Assembly: GCF_022835675.1 (NCBI RefSeq)
Contig: NZ_BQUT01000005.1
Span: 1 to 64,000 of the forward strand
Direction: 5' to 3'
Origin: Companilactobacillus sp. RD055328
GTDB taxonomy: Bacteria > Bacillota > Bacilli > Lactobacillales > Lactobacillaceae
DNA: 64,000 nucleotides
The translations under genes and the position numbers were made by a program. Within the stretch, counting starts at the first letter, position 1. Every line of letters starts with the position of its first letter. Shown piece by piece: positions 27,069 to 35,383 of the stretch. The notes beneath the pieces were generated by a model that saw only the letters and a list, made by a program, of their open reading frames with translations, was not told where the DNA came from and did no database searches.

Positions 27069-27993
27069 GTTAACTGAATACAAAGTAAATGATGTAATTG
27101 ATCTGAACGTTTTAATTAAACAATCAGATTTACGAGTAGCTAAGAATGGAAAGAACTTCTTATCGTTAGTTTTTGAAGATGCTTCCGGAACAATATCAGG
27201 TAAATATTGGGATGCTAAAGAAACTGATGCACAAACTTTTGGCGTTGGAAAAGTAGTACATTTGACCGGAAAAAAAGAATTGTATCAAAACTCACCACAA
27301 GTTAAGATTGCAAGTCTTGATGCAGTTGACGAAGCTCTTATAGATAAAAGCCAATTTGTCAAAACAGCTCCCATGACAAAAGATGAAATGGAAAAAGAGT
27401 TTAATGAAATATTCTTTGAAATTACTAATCCAGTTTGGAATCGAGTAGTAAGAAATTTGATTCAAAAACACGAAGATATTTTCTTCACTCATCCCGCAGC
27501 TAAGAGTAATCATCATGACTTTGAAGGGGGCTTAGCTTATCACACCTTAAGTATGGTTCGCTTAGCCAAATCAATTAGTAGTCAATATCCAGAAATAAAT
27601 AAAGAACTACTAATTGCAGGAGCAATGATTCATGATTTTGGAAAGACTGTTGAATTATCGGGATCAATTGGTACTGAATATACATTAGAAGGTAATTTAT
27701 TAGGTCATATCGTCATTATTGATGAAGAGATCGTTTTAATTGCAAAAGAATTAGGTATTGATGACAGTGATGAAAATTTAATCCTATTAAGACATATGGT
27801 TCTTTCACATCATGGATTATTAGAGTATGGGTCACCAGAACGTCCTAAGATATTAGAAGCCGAAATATTACATACAATTGATGAGCTTGATGCTTCAATT
27901 AATATGATTACTAAAGCATTAGATAATACACAAAAGGGTAATTTCTCTGAGCGGATATTTGGCTTAGATAATCGAAGTTTTTATAAATATTAG
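27058..27993 (+). CDS. yhaM: 3'-5' exoribonuclease YhaM
   Basis: A 311-residue cytosolic exonuclease with an N-terminal OB-fold (about 10-95, including LSLVFEDASGTISGKYWDA) and a C-terminal HD phosphohydrolase domain (HHDFEGGLAYHTLSMVRLAKSI, then AGAMIHDFGKTVEL, MVLSHHG and IDELDASI). This order defines YhaM, which trims RNA, and can cut DNA, from the 3' end. It starts inside the end of yhaN, with GGAGGGGAAA as ribosome site, and is the third gene of the unit. Confidence 0.92.
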   Translation: MTNKLTEYKVNDVIDLNVLIKQSDLRVAKNGKNFLSLVFEDASGTISGKYWDAKETDAQTFGVGKVVHLTGKKELYQNSPQVKIASLDAVDEALIDKSQFVKTAPMTKDEMEKEFNEIFFEITNPVWNRVVRNLIQKHEDIFFTHPAAKSNHHDFEGGLAYHTLSMVRLAKSISSQYPEINKELLIAGAMIHDFGKTVELSGSIGTEYTLEGNLLGHIVIIDEEIVLIAKELGIDDSDENLILLRHMVLSHHGLLEYGSPERPKILEAEILHTIDELDASINMITKALDNTQKGNFSERIFGLDNRSFYKY

Positions 27994-27997
27994 ATAA

Positions 27998-28032
27998 TAA
28001 AAAAGACCTAGCAATTTGCTAGGTCTTTTTTA
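27998..28032. terminator. bidirectional terminator between yhaM and prsA
   Basis: Inverted repeat AAAAAAGACCTAGCA / TGCTAGGTCTTTTTT with a 3-nt loop. Confidence 0.87.
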
Positions 28033-28036
28033 TTTA

Positions 28037-28927
28037 TTATTTTTTGCTTGTTGTAATGTAGTTTGATAATACATCTTTTAAGTCTGAGTCTTTAATTGAA
28101 ACATCAGCTTTTTTAAGAACTTTAGAAATCACTTTTTGCATAACTGTTTGACTTTGCATCCAGCTAGCATAAATTTCTGTTTCAAGATCTTTCTTGTGAT
28201 CACTCATCTTACCTTTAGCAGGTTTCTTGATAAGTTTGATTACATGGTAACCATAATCTGATTTAACAGGTGTTTTTGTATAGTCGCCAACTTTTTCTAA
28301 TGTGAAGGCACCTTCTCTAAAGTCACTATCGATAGTTGAATCTGATTTGTTGAAAGGTGTCATCTTACCACCATCAGATTTTGTACCAGTATCAGTTGAT
28401 TCTGATTTAGCGATATCTTCGAAGTTTTCACCGTTATCTAAGCGAGTGATGATTGCTTTAGCTTTGTCTTCACTATCAACTAAGATATGTTCAACAGTAA
28501 TTTTAGGTGTATATTTCTTCCATTGTTTCTTCATTTTTTCATCAGTAATCTTCTTAGTATCTTTAAGAGCTACTTCTGAAAGAAGGTTAGTTTTGATACT
28601 TCTCTTAAATGAAGTTGTTGTCATACCATTTTGTGCAAGGATTTGACTGAATTGTGAACCATATTGTTTCTTATATGTATTGTATTGTTTGTTAACTTTA
28701 CTATCAGAAACTTTATCTCCATATTGACTTTCTAATGCTTTAGAAATAATCAATGATTGAAGAGTTGATTTTCCTGAAGTTGATGATTTCATTTCATCAT
28801 AATATTCTTGTTGAGTAACTTTTCCACCTTTAAGAGTTGCAACGGTAGAATTACCACAACCAGCAACTAGAGTAACTGATAAAAGAGCAGCTACCCCAAG
28901 TACTAGCTTATTAAATTTTTTGCTCAT
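28037..28927 (-). CDS. prsA: foldase lipoprotein PrsA (parvulin-type PPIase)
   Basis: A 296-residue lipoprotein that helps exported proteins fold outside the membrane. The signal peptide has basic start MSKKFNK, a hydrophobic core and lipobox LVAGC (Cys about residue 24). The parvulin domain spans about 135-230 (TVEHILVDSEDKAKAI, GYHVIKLIKK), flanked by helical chaperone arms with SurA-like N-terminal segment. Start MSKK is chosen over an ATG four codons upstream, which directly abuts AGG with no spacing; the chosen start has a rather long spacing, so this is not certain. It is single, with a probable promoter at 29005-29032. Confidence 0.92.
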   Translation of the reverse strand: MSKKFNKLVLGVAALLSVTLVAGCGNSTVATLKGGKVTQQEYYDEMKSSTSGKSTLQSLIISKALESQYGDKVSDSKVNKQYNTYKKQYGSQFSQILAQNGMTTTSFKRSIKTNLLSEVALKDTKKITDEKMKKQWKKYTPKITVEHILVDSEDKAKAIITRLDNGENFEDIAKSESTDTGTKSDGGKMTPFNKSDSTIDSDFREGAFTLEKVGDYTKTPVKSDYGYHVIKLIKKPAKGKMSDHKKDLETEIYASWMQSQTVMQKVISKVLKKADVSIKDSDLKDVLSNYITTSKK

Positions 28928-29004
28928 AAGTGAACACATCCTATTCTAATTTATTAAAACAAACATCAATTGTAGACTAACACAAAATTGAAGTCATTAG
29001 TTAG

Positions 29005-29032
29005 ATTATAAAAAAAATCGGGGGAAATGCAA
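29005..29032 (-). promoter_or_regulatory. probable prsA promoter
   Basis: On the minus strand TTGCAT, 16-bp spacer, consensus TATAAT (+ strand ATTATA at 29005-29010). About 75 bases before the prsA start. Confidence 0.42.
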
Positions 29033-29054
29033 CCATATTTTCCTTAAGTAAGTA

Positions 29055-29336
29055 TTAACTTTGCAATTTGTCGAGATTAGTCTTTAGACTTTTTGTTAAC
29101 GGTTCAATATCTTCTTTATAAGTTTCAATAGCCGATGAAATGCCATCTATCGCTTTAGGGAGAGTATCTGTTAATGAAGTACTTAAAGAAACAATATCGT
29201 CTTTAGTATCTAGAATTGTATCTTTAAAATCATTTGCCTTATTTTTAACATCATCAAGTGAGATGTCACTATTTTCAAAATAAGCTACGGCAGTACCAAT
29301 TGTGGCACCAACTACGAATCCTGTAAAAAATTTCAT
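29055..29336 (-). CDS. YtxH-like small membrane-anchored protein
   Basis: A 93-residue protein with an N-terminal hydrophobic, Gly-rich segment (FFTGFVVGATIGTAVAYF) followed by an amphipathic, charged helical tail with repeated D-K spacing (VKNKANDFKDTILDTKDD). This layout is typical of YtxH-domain proteins, which are membrane-anchored and of unclear role. The ATG lies 3 bases after the stop of the hit gene, so the two are one operon reading toward prsA. Confidence 0.7.
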   Translation of the reverse strand: MKFFTGFVVGATIGTAVAYFENSDISLDDVKNKANDFKDTILDTKDDIVSLSTSLTDTLPKAIDGISSAIETYKEDIEPLTKSLKTNLDKLQS

Positions 29337-29339
29337 TAT

Positions 29340-29780
29340 TTATTCCTCCACATTATCTTTAATAGCATTTGCAATAGTTTGTAATTGTTCACTCGTGTAA
29401 TTATTAGTGTTATCTGCCCAAGTCATTGAGAATCCATCATCATTAGAATAACGAGGGACTAAGTGAATATGAGAATGCATAACTGACTGATAAGCCAGTG
29501 CACCATTATTTTGGCAAATATTCATTCCTTTAATATCAGGATTAGAAGATTTAATTGCTTTTGCAATCATTGGTATTTTGGCAAAAACAGCTGCAGCTAG
29601 TTTGTCATTGTACTCAAATATATTTTCAACATGTGTTTTTGGGATAACTAAAGTATGACCTGGAGTAACTTGTGAAATGTCTAAAAAAGCTTTTACTTGA
29701 TCATCTTCATAGACAGTAATACTTGGAATTTCATTTTTTATTATTTTACAAAAAATACAATTATCATCTAGTTTGTTCAT
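29340..29780 (-). CDS. HIT-family nucleotide-binding hydrolase
   Basis: A 146-residue histidine-triad protein. The active-site motif is HSHIHLVPRY (HxHxH, near residue 98). Upstream are the two CxxC-type residues IFCKII and the GHTLVIPKTH segment. HIT hydrolases cleave nucleotide phosphoramidates or dinucleoside polyphosphates; the physiological substrate is not known. ATG with GGAGAAACTTAGTT upstream. It is divergent from ecsA and followed by the YtxH-like gene, a conserved order in lactobacilli and bacilli (hit next to ecsA). Confidence 0.9.
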   Translation of the reverse strand: MNKLDDNCIFCKIIKNEIPSITVYEDDQVKAFLDISQVTPGHTLVIPKTHVENIFEYNDKLAAAVFAKIPMIAKAIKSSNPDIKGMNICQNNGALAYQSVMHSHIHLVPRYSNDDGFSMTWADNTNNYTSEQLQTIANAIKDNVEE

Positions 29781-29874
29781 AACTAAGTTTCTCCTTTTAA
29801 AATAAATTTCTTGATTGATTTAATGCTATCATAAAATAAATAGATAGAGAAACCTTTTACCGACAAACCGTACA

Positions 29875-29880
29875 TATAAT
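29875..29880 (+). promoter_or_regulatory. -10 box of ecsA
   Basis: Consensus TATAAT in the hit-ecsA divergent gap, about 68 bases before the ecsA start. No convincing -35 at 16-18 bp was found. Confidence 0.35.
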
Positions 29881-29947
29881 ATGATATTATTATTGTTAAT
29901 TTAAAAAGAAAATATTTTTACAGAATATTAAAAATAGGTGTATTTTT

Positions 29948-30682
29948 ATGACTTTAGAAGTTAAAGATTTAACAGGTGGATATGGACCATTATCAGTCCT
30001 CAAAAATGAAACATTTGATGTACAAAAAAATGAAATAGTTGGGTTAATCGGACTTAATGGTGCAGGTAAATCAACTACTATTAAACATATTATTGGTCTA
30101 TTGAAACCAAGATCAGGCGAAATTCTAATCGACAATCTTGCGTTAGCTGATAACGTTGAAGAGTATCGTAAAAAAATTGCTTATGTTCCAGAAATGCCAA
30201 TTCTTTATTCAGAACTAACTTTAAAAGAGCATATTGATTTAACGATTATGGCGTACGACCTTGATCATGATAGTACATGGGATAAGGCAAAGATATTATT
30301 AGAAAAATTTCGTCTTAATAATAAGCTAGATTGGTTCCCTGAGAATTTTTCTAAGGGGATGAAACAAAAAGTAATGATTGTTTGTGCATTTATGAGAGAT
30401 GCAAGTTTGTTCATTATTGATGAACCTTTTACGGGACTTGATCCTATTGCCGTACACGATCTAATAGAATTAGTTGAAGAAAAAAAAGCTAATGGATCAT
30501 CTATTTTGATGTCGACTCATAATTTGGCAACAGCTGAGCAATATGCAGACCGATTTGTTCTAATTAATAATGGACAAATTAAAATAGAAGGTAGCATTGA
30601 ACAATTACGTACTAGCTTTGAGATGCCTAATGCTAGTCTAGATGATATTTATATGGAATTAACAAAGGAGGTCATTAAGTAA
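29948..30682 (+). CDS. ecsA: ABC transporter ATP-binding protein EcsA
   Basis: A 244-residue ATPase of the Ecs transporter. Motifs in order: Walker A GLNGAGKSTT (near residue 36), Q-loop region IAYVPEMP, signature FSKGMKQKV, Walker B LFIIDEPFTGLDP, and the switch His in STHN. EcsAB in Bacillus affects protein secretion, regulated proteolysis (RasP) and competence; the substrate is debated. The stop overlaps the ecsB start (TAATG), a tight two-gene unit. Confidence 0.92.
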   Translation: MTLEVKDLTGGYGPLSVLKNETFDVQKNEIVGLIGLNGAGKSTTIKHIIGLLKPRSGEILIDNLALADNVEEYRKKIAYVPEMPILYSELTLKEHIDLTIMAYDLDHDSTWDKAKILLEKFRLNNKLDWFPENFSKGMKQKVMIVCAFMRDASLFIIDEPFTGLDPIAVHDLIELVEEKKANGSSILMSTHNLATAEQYADRFVLINNGQIKIEGSIEQLRTSFEMPNASLDDIYMELTKEVIK

Positions 30683-31884
30683 TGTCCTCGCTTTGGAAAA
30701 AACGATTAAGTAATCATCAAACTAGTCAATTGAAGTATTTAAGATTGATTTTTAATGATCAATTTGTGATTGCTTTAATTTTTTTAATAGGTTCACTTGG
30801 GTTTTGGTATTCTAATGTTTTAAAAACAATTACTACTGAACAATGGTGGGCAAAAATTATTGTTGCGGTTATTTTAACTGTACTAGTTTCCGTGGGTCAT
30901 CTAGCAACTTTATTAGAGACCGCAGATAGCACCTTCTTGTTAGCAAAAGAGAATCAACTACCTGAGTACTTAAAAAAAGCTCGTAATTATAGTTATATCA
31001 TTCCTTTTGTTGTGATTGCTTTAGGGATGTTTTTGCTATTTCCATTTGCTAATATTGCCGCAAGTATCAACTTAACAGAATATAGTATCTATATTATTGC
31101 TACATACTTGTTTAAAATTGTAGAAATAGATATTGAAAAATATGAGTTGTATATAGAAAAGAATTTTCATTTAGTCTTTTTAATGGGTGTAATGATTACA
31201 TATCTTGTATCGATATATGTAAGCTATTTGATATTAGGTATAGTAGCTATAGCTATAACAATTATTGATATGGTTTATGCTAAACAATTGATCAGAGGAA
31301 AGTTGTTTCTTTGGAATAAAGCAATAAAAAAAGAAAATGCGCGTTCATTTAATATTAAGCGATTCTATAATCTATTTACTGATGTACCTGGAATGTCGAG
31401 CAAGATTGTTCGCCGTAAATATTTAGATTTTATAGTTAATAGATTTAAAGCCAGTCATGAACATTCATATATATACATATATATTCGTGGATTTATCCGT
31501 AATAATGAATATATTGGATTATTTTTACGATTGACAATTATTGAGATGGCTATTTTATTCTTTGTAAATAATATTTATGTTGCATCATTAATATCAGGAT
31601 TATTTATTTATCTAGTAGGTTTTCAACTTAAGCCGTTTTATAAGCAATATGCCAGTAACCTGATGCAACAGATATATCCTGTGAATATTGGAAATAAAAT
31701 AAAAGATTTTCAAAAGTTAGTGACATCTATTTTACTAACTCAGTTATTAATAAGCATAATTCCAGTAGTTTACGCATTTGGAATTAGTGTTAATACAATA
31801 GCCATTACAGGTATTGGTTTATTAGTAATATTATTATTTGTGTATATATTGTTACCAAAAGATTTAAAAAAATTTGATGAATAG
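30682..31884 (+). CDS. ecsB: ABC transporter permease EcsB
   Basis: A 400-residue integral membrane partner of EcsA with about ten hydrophobic segments, beginning LWKKRLSNHQTSQLKYLRLIFNDQFV, which is typical of EcsB. Sequence is poorly conserved, but the family pattern, length and one-base overlap with ecsA support the call. It lies 15 bases upstream of trmB and may be cotranscribed with it. Confidence 0.9.
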   Translation: MSSLWKKRLSNHQTSQLKYLRLIFNDQFVIALIFLIGSLGFWYSNVLKTITTEQWWAKIIVAVILTVLVSVGHLATLLETADSTFLLAKENQLPEYLKKARNYSYIIPFVVIALGMFLLFPFANIAASINLTEYSIYIIATYLFKIVEIDIEKYELYIEKNFHLVFLMGVMITYLVSIYVSYLILGIVAIAITIIDMVYAKQLIRGKLFLWNKAIKKENARSFNIKRFYNLFTDVPGMSSKIVRRKYLDFIVNRFKASHEHSYIYIYIRGFIRNNEYIGLFLRLTIIEMAILFFVNNIYVASLISGLFIYLVGFQLKPFYKQYASNLMQQIYPVNIGNKIKDFQKLVTSILLTQLLISIIPVVYAFGISVNTIAITGIGLLVILLFVYILLPKDLKKFDE

Positions 31885-31899
31885 GAATTATTAAAAAAT

Positions 31900-32541
31900 A
31901 TGAGACTTAGAAATAAGCCCTGGTCTAAGAAATTAATAGAAGAGAATCCTGATTATATTTTATTAGATCCAACAGATATGGCCGGAAGATGGCAAGAAAG
32001 ATTTGAAAAACAACACCCCATCCAATTAGAACTTGGATCGGGTAAGGGACAGTTTATTATAGGCATGGCACAGATGTATCCTGAAATAAACTTTATTGCA
32101 ATGGAAGTGCAAGAAGGTGCGATTGCTTTTATTCTTAGAAGCCAAGTTGAATTACAATTACCTAACTTACAATTAGTTTTGGCAAACGGACGTAAGTTAG
32201 ATGAATATTTTGCTGAAAATGAGTTAGATAAGATGTTCTTGAATTTCTCTGATCCATGGCCTAAGACAAGGCATGAGAAACGTCGTTTGACTTATAAAGA
32301 TTTCTTGAAGCAATATAAAAAAGTGGTCAAAAATGATGGTTATTTACAGTTCAAAACTGATAATCAAGGATTGTTTGAATACTCTTTAGCCAGTCTAAAT
32401 AATTTTGGAATGAAGTATCAACGTATTTCATTAGACTTACATAACAACGAAGAATTAATGGAAACTAATATTCAAACTGAATATGAACAAAAGTTTACAA
32501 AAAAAGGGCAGAGAATTTATTATCTCAATGCCCAGTTTTAA
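31900..32541 (+). CDS. trmB: tRNA (guanine-N7)-methyltransferase
   Basis: Methylates N7 of G46 in tRNAs using SAM. The 213-residue product has the SAM loop [11 protein letters not shown] near residue 43, the family motif [17 protein letters not shown] near 118 and [10 protein letters not shown] near 150. Length is normal. The start follows GGAATT weakly, consistent with coupling to ecsB. The last codons contain a hairpin that should terminate the opposite gene. Confidence 0.94.
   Translation: MRLRNKPWSKKLIEENPDYILLDPTDMAGRWQERFEKQHPIQLELGSGKGQFIIGMAQMYPEINFIAMEVQEGAIAFILRSQVELQLPNLQLVLANGRKLDEYFAENELDKMFLNFSDPWPKTRHEKRRLTYKDFLKQYKKVVKNDGYLQFKTDNQGLFEYSLASLNNFGMKYQRISLDLHNNEELMETNIQTEYEQKFTKKGQRIYYLNAQF
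32500..32533 (-). terminator. terminator of the PepSY gene, inside trmB
   Basis: Read on the minus strand: GGGCATTGAGA, loop, TCTCTGCCC, then seven T. The stem has a two-base bulge. It lies entirely within the last 15 codons of trmB. Confidence 0.7.
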
Positions 32542-32853
32542 TTAAATTGTTTTTTTAAGATCTAGAATTTCACCTGAGAATGCATCAACCAAGAAATGAT
32601 ATTGAATGATGTTGAAGTCTTTTGTGATGTTGATGCCACCAACAAGACAAAGTTTATTGGTTCCATCAATTTCAACACGTTGATAAAAAGGTTCAGTCCA
32701 AGAGCTAACTACCTCAATATCAGGACCAATTTCTTCAGTAACTAAGTCAATTGCTTTTAGACTATCAATTTTATGCTTGTATAAAGTTCCAGCAATACCT
32801 GCTGTAATAGCTGTTGTTCCAATGAATAGTTTTTTGAAAAAATTCTTTGTCAT
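32542..32853 (-). CDS. small exported or membrane-anchored PepSY-domain protein
   Basis: A 103-residue protein. The N-terminus MTKNFFKKLFIGTTAITAGIAGTLYKHK looks like a signal anchor. The rest has a PepSY-type module: SLKAIDLVTEEIG, then strand-turn segments ending YHFLVDAFSGEILDLKK, the domain's hallmark end. PepSY domains are thought to act as local peptidase inhibitors or sensors; the partner is unknown. ATG at 32853 is chosen because ACGAGGT precedes it. It converges on trmB with no gap between the two stops. Confidence 0.75.
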   Translation of the reverse strand: MTKNFFKKLFIGTTAITAGIAGTLYKHKIDSLKAIDLVTEEIGPDIEVVSSWTEPFYQRVEIDGTNKLCLVGGINITKDFNIIQYHFLVDAFSGEILDLKKTI

Positions 32854-32915
32854 AATAGTACCTCGTTTAAGTATTACGGATATTCTACAATACACTAAGC
32901 GATAAGTATTCTAAA

Positions 32916-32944
32916 TTGACCAAAAAAATATAAAAAAGTATGAT
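32916..32944 (+). promoter_or_regulatory. promoter of the ytpP-ytpR-murC unit
   Basis: TTGACC (32916-32921), exactly 17 bp, TATGAT (32939-32944). The transcript would start about 17 bases before the ytpP ATG, just ahead of AGGAGGT. Confidence 0.62.
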
Positions 32945-32967
32945 TGATTTATCAGGAGGTAACAATT

Positions 32968-33291
32968 ATGAAACAATTTAATGAGTATAACGAAAATGAT
33001 ATAAAAAAAGTGGTAGGACAACAACGTACGATGTTGTTCTTTACTGCTGATTGGTGTTCTGATTGTCGGTTCATTAAGCCTAGAATGCCTGAAATTGAAC
33101 AAGAAAATAGTGATTTCACGTGGATAGAAGTTGATAGAGATGATAATATGGATATTGCTCGTGAATTACGTATTATGGGTATTCCAAGTTTTGTTGCTTT
33201 TGACAAAGGTGAAGAAATTGGTCGCCTTGTAAATAAAGAACGTAAAACAAAAGAAGAAGTAGAGACTTTTATCAGTACTCTACCTAAATAA
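32968..33291 (+). CDS. thioredoxin-like protein YtpP
   Basis: A 107-residue cytosolic thioredoxin-fold protein with redox motif WCSDC (near residue 29) instead of WCGPC, and the cis-Pro loop MGIPSFVAF. The CSDC variant is typical of the YtpP family, which lies upstream of ytpR and murC in many Firmicutes; its partner is unknown. ATG at 32968 is chosen because AGGAGGT precedes it; an in-frame ATG 24 bases upstream overlaps the -10 region. Confidence 0.85.
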   Translation: MKQFNEYNENDIKKVVGQQRTMLFFTADWCSDCRFIKPRMPEIEQENSDFTWIEVDRDDNMDIARELRIMGIPSFVAFDKGEEIGRLVNKERKTKEEVETFISTLPK

Positions 33292-33301
33292 AATTAAGTA
33301 T

Positions 33302-33331
33302 AAACGTATTCAATAATGTTGAATTACGTTT
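33302..33331 (+). other. intercistronic hairpin between ytpP and ytpR
   Basis: AAACGTATTCAA (33302-33313) pairs with TTGAATTACGTTT (33319-33331) with one bulged base and loop TAATG. It ends one base before the ytpR ribosome site AGGAG and has no T run, so it is not a terminator. A processing or translation-tuning role is possible. Confidence 0.45.
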
Positions 33332-33342
33332 CAGGAGATAAT

Positions 33343-33960
33343 ATGCTGTTAAGTTTTTTTAATCCGGATACATTAGGTGATGTCTTATTAGTTGTGCTCG
33401 CAGAAGATGTTGAACATCAAGGAGCAAAAACATCTGGTGATGTTACTAGAATTTATAATCAAGATAATGATTCTACGATTGGATTTAATATCAGAAATGT
33501 TAAATCTAAGCTTCAATTAGATGAAATAGGTCAAATTATGTTGAATCAAGATCAAGTCAAGGCTTTAAATAACATTATTAAGGACGCCGGATTTGATGAA
33601 ACTTTAGAATTTGATGATAGAGCTAAGTTTGTAGTTGGACATGTTGATGAGATTAGTGAGCATCCTGATTCTGATCATTTACACATCACAAAAATCAATG
33701 TAGGTAATGAACAATTACAAATTGTTTGTGGTGCTCCTAATATTGATCAAGGGCAAAATGTGGTTGTAGCTATTACGGGTGCTGTAATGCCAACAGGCAA
33801 AATTATTTGGCCTGGTAAATTACGTGGTGTAGAAAGTTTTGGAATGGTTTGTTCAGCAAAAGAATTAGACCTACCCAATGCACCTAAAGAACGAGGCATC
33901 TTAGTGCTACCAGATACTTTAACACCTGGTGCTGCATTTAATTTCACTATTGAAGGATAA
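33343..33960 (+). CDS. YtpR family tRNA-binding-domain protein
   Basis: A 205-residue protein with an N-terminal DUF4479 portion (about 1-85) and a C-terminal EMAP/Arc1-type tRNA-binding OB-fold (about 90-200) showing [43 protein letters not shown] and [14 protein letters not shown]. These features resemble the N-terminus of PheT. Function is unproven, probably RNA binding. ATG at 33343 follows CAGGAG; an in-frame ATG at 33316 lies within the hairpin loop. It ends 4 bases before murC. Confidence 0.88.
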   Translation: MLLSFFNPDTLGDVLLVVLAEDVEHQGAKTSGDVTRIYNQDNDSTIGFNIRNVKSKLQLDEIGQIMLNQDQVKALNNIIKDAGFDETLEFDDRAKFVVGHVDEISEHPDSDHLHITKINVGNEQLQIVCGAPNIDQGQNVVVAITGAVMPTGKIIWPGKLRGVESFGMVCSAKELDLPNAPKERGILVLPDTLTPGAAFNFTIEG

Positions 33961-33964
33961 GATT

Positions 33965-35293
33965 ATGAATAATAAAACATTTCATTTTGTAGGTATTAAG
34001 GGTTCTGGTATGAGCTCGTTAGCACTAGTTATGAATGACTTAGGCTACAAAGTTCAAGGATCAGACATTGATAAATACACATTTACACAACGTGGGTTAG
34101 AACAAGCTGGAATTAAAGTTATGACTTTTTCAGCTGATAATATTGTTGAAGGTTTGACTGTTATTAAAGGAAACGCGTTTGATGATACCAATATTGAAAT
34201 ACAAACAGCTTTAAATAAAGATATTGAAATTGTTAAATACACTGATTTTCTAGGAAAACTAATTGAAGATTACACATCAATTGGTGTGGCTGGTGCTCAT
34301 GGTAAAACAAGCACAACAGGCTTGATGGCACATGTATTAAGTGGTGTAGAAAAAACATCATACTTAATCGGTGATGGTAGTGGTAAAGGAATCAAAGATT
34401 CAAAATTCTTTGTATTTGAAGCAGATGAATATCGTCGCCACTTCTTAGCTTACAAACCAAACTATCTAGTTATGACTAATATTGACTATGACCATCCAGA
34501 TTATTTCACTGGAATTGATGATGTTGTCGATGCTTTTGAATCTGAAGCACGAAATGTTAAAAATGCTATTTTTGCATGGGGTGATGATCCATACCTAAGA
34601 AAACTCGATGTTGATGTTCCGGTTTATTATTATGGACTTAACGACGATGATGATTTCCAAGCTATCAACATAACTAGAACTACTAGAGGATCAGCTTTTG
34701 ACGTGATTCATAAAGGTGAAAAAGTTGGTAGTTTTGAAATACCTATCTTTGGTGAACATAACATTTTGAATTCATTAGCTGTTATTGGTATCAGCTATTT
34801 AGAAAAAATGGATGTTAAAGAAGTTAATGCTGAACTACAAACATTCCACGGAGTGAAACGTCGATTTAGTGAAAAAGTAGTTTCTGACATGGTAATTATT
34901 GATGACTATGCTCATCATCCTCAAGAAATAAAAGCCACATTGGATGCTGCTCGTCAAAAATATCCAGATCGTGAAATTGTAGCGATTTTTCAACCACATA
35001 CTTATACTAGAACATTGGCATTAATGGATGACTTTGCTAAGAGTTTAGATTTAGCTGATAAAGTGTATCTAACTGATATTTTTGGTTCAATTCGTGAACA
35101 ACAAGGAAATATTTCTAGCCAAGATTTAGGCAATAAAGTTCATAATGGTGGAGATGTATTGAAGTTAGAAGATATGTCACCTTTATTGGATTATGAAAAT
35201 GCAGTTATGATTTTCATGGGTGCGGGTGATGTGCAAAAATATGAAATTGAATATGAAAAATTATTAAGTACTTTAATTCCAAATAAACAATAA
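33965..35293 (+). CDS. murC: UDP-N-acetylmuramate--L-alanine ligase
   Basis: Adds L-Ala to UDP-MurNAc in peptidoglycan precursor synthesis, in the cytosol. The 442-residue protein begins with a Rossmann domain ([18 protein letters not shown]), then the central ATP loop [13 protein letters not shown] near 110, DYDHPDYF, the segment [11 protein letters not shown] and [14 protein letters not shown] in the C-terminal domain. Length fits MurC rather than Mpl. The start is ATG right after the ytpR stop; the earlier in-frame ATG at 33929 lies in ytpR. Order ytpP-ytpR-murC is conserved in Firmicutes. Confidence 0.95.
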   Translation: MNNKTFHFVGIKGSGMSSLALVMNDLGYKVQGSDIDKYTFTQRGLEQAGIKVMTFSADNIVEGLTVIKGNAFDDTNIEIQTALNKDIEIVKYTDFLGKLIEDYTSIGVAGAHGKTSTTGLMAHVLSGVEKTSYLIGDGSGKGIKDSKFFVFEADEYRRHFLAYKPNYLVMTNIDYDHPDYFTGIDDVVDAFESEARNVKNAIFAWGDDPYLRKLDVDVPVYYYGLNDDDDFQAINITRTTRGSAFDVIHKGEKVGSFEIPIFGEHNILNSLAVIGISYLEKMDVKEVNAELQTFHGVKRRFSEKVVSDMVIIDDYAHHPQEIKATLDAARQKYPDREIVAIFQPHTYTRTLALMDDFAKSLDLADKVYLTDIFGSIREQQGNISSQDLGNKVHNGGDVLKLEDMSPLLDYENAVMIFMGAGDVQKYEIEYEKLLSTLIPNKQ

Positions 35294-35330
35294 AAAAAGA
35301 AGCGACTAAGTTTGAGTCGCTTCTTTTTTG
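35292..35330 (+). terminator. murC terminator
   Basis: Inverted repeat AAAGAAGCGACT / AGTCGCTTCTTT with loop AAGTTTG, followed by T residues. Confidence 0.88.
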
Positions 35331-35383
35331 TTGTTTTTATTGTTAGAATTAAACTATTAAATGTGCAGAGGTTAGGTTAAAAA

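Noticed and set aside
28302-28646. 114-codon ORF antisense to prsA
   Set aside because: Shadow of prsA: no ribosome site and no sensible protein features.
32842-32895. Longer PepSY protein starting at 32895
   Set aside because: The extra residues lack a ribosome site and precede a normal signal anchor that starts at 32853.
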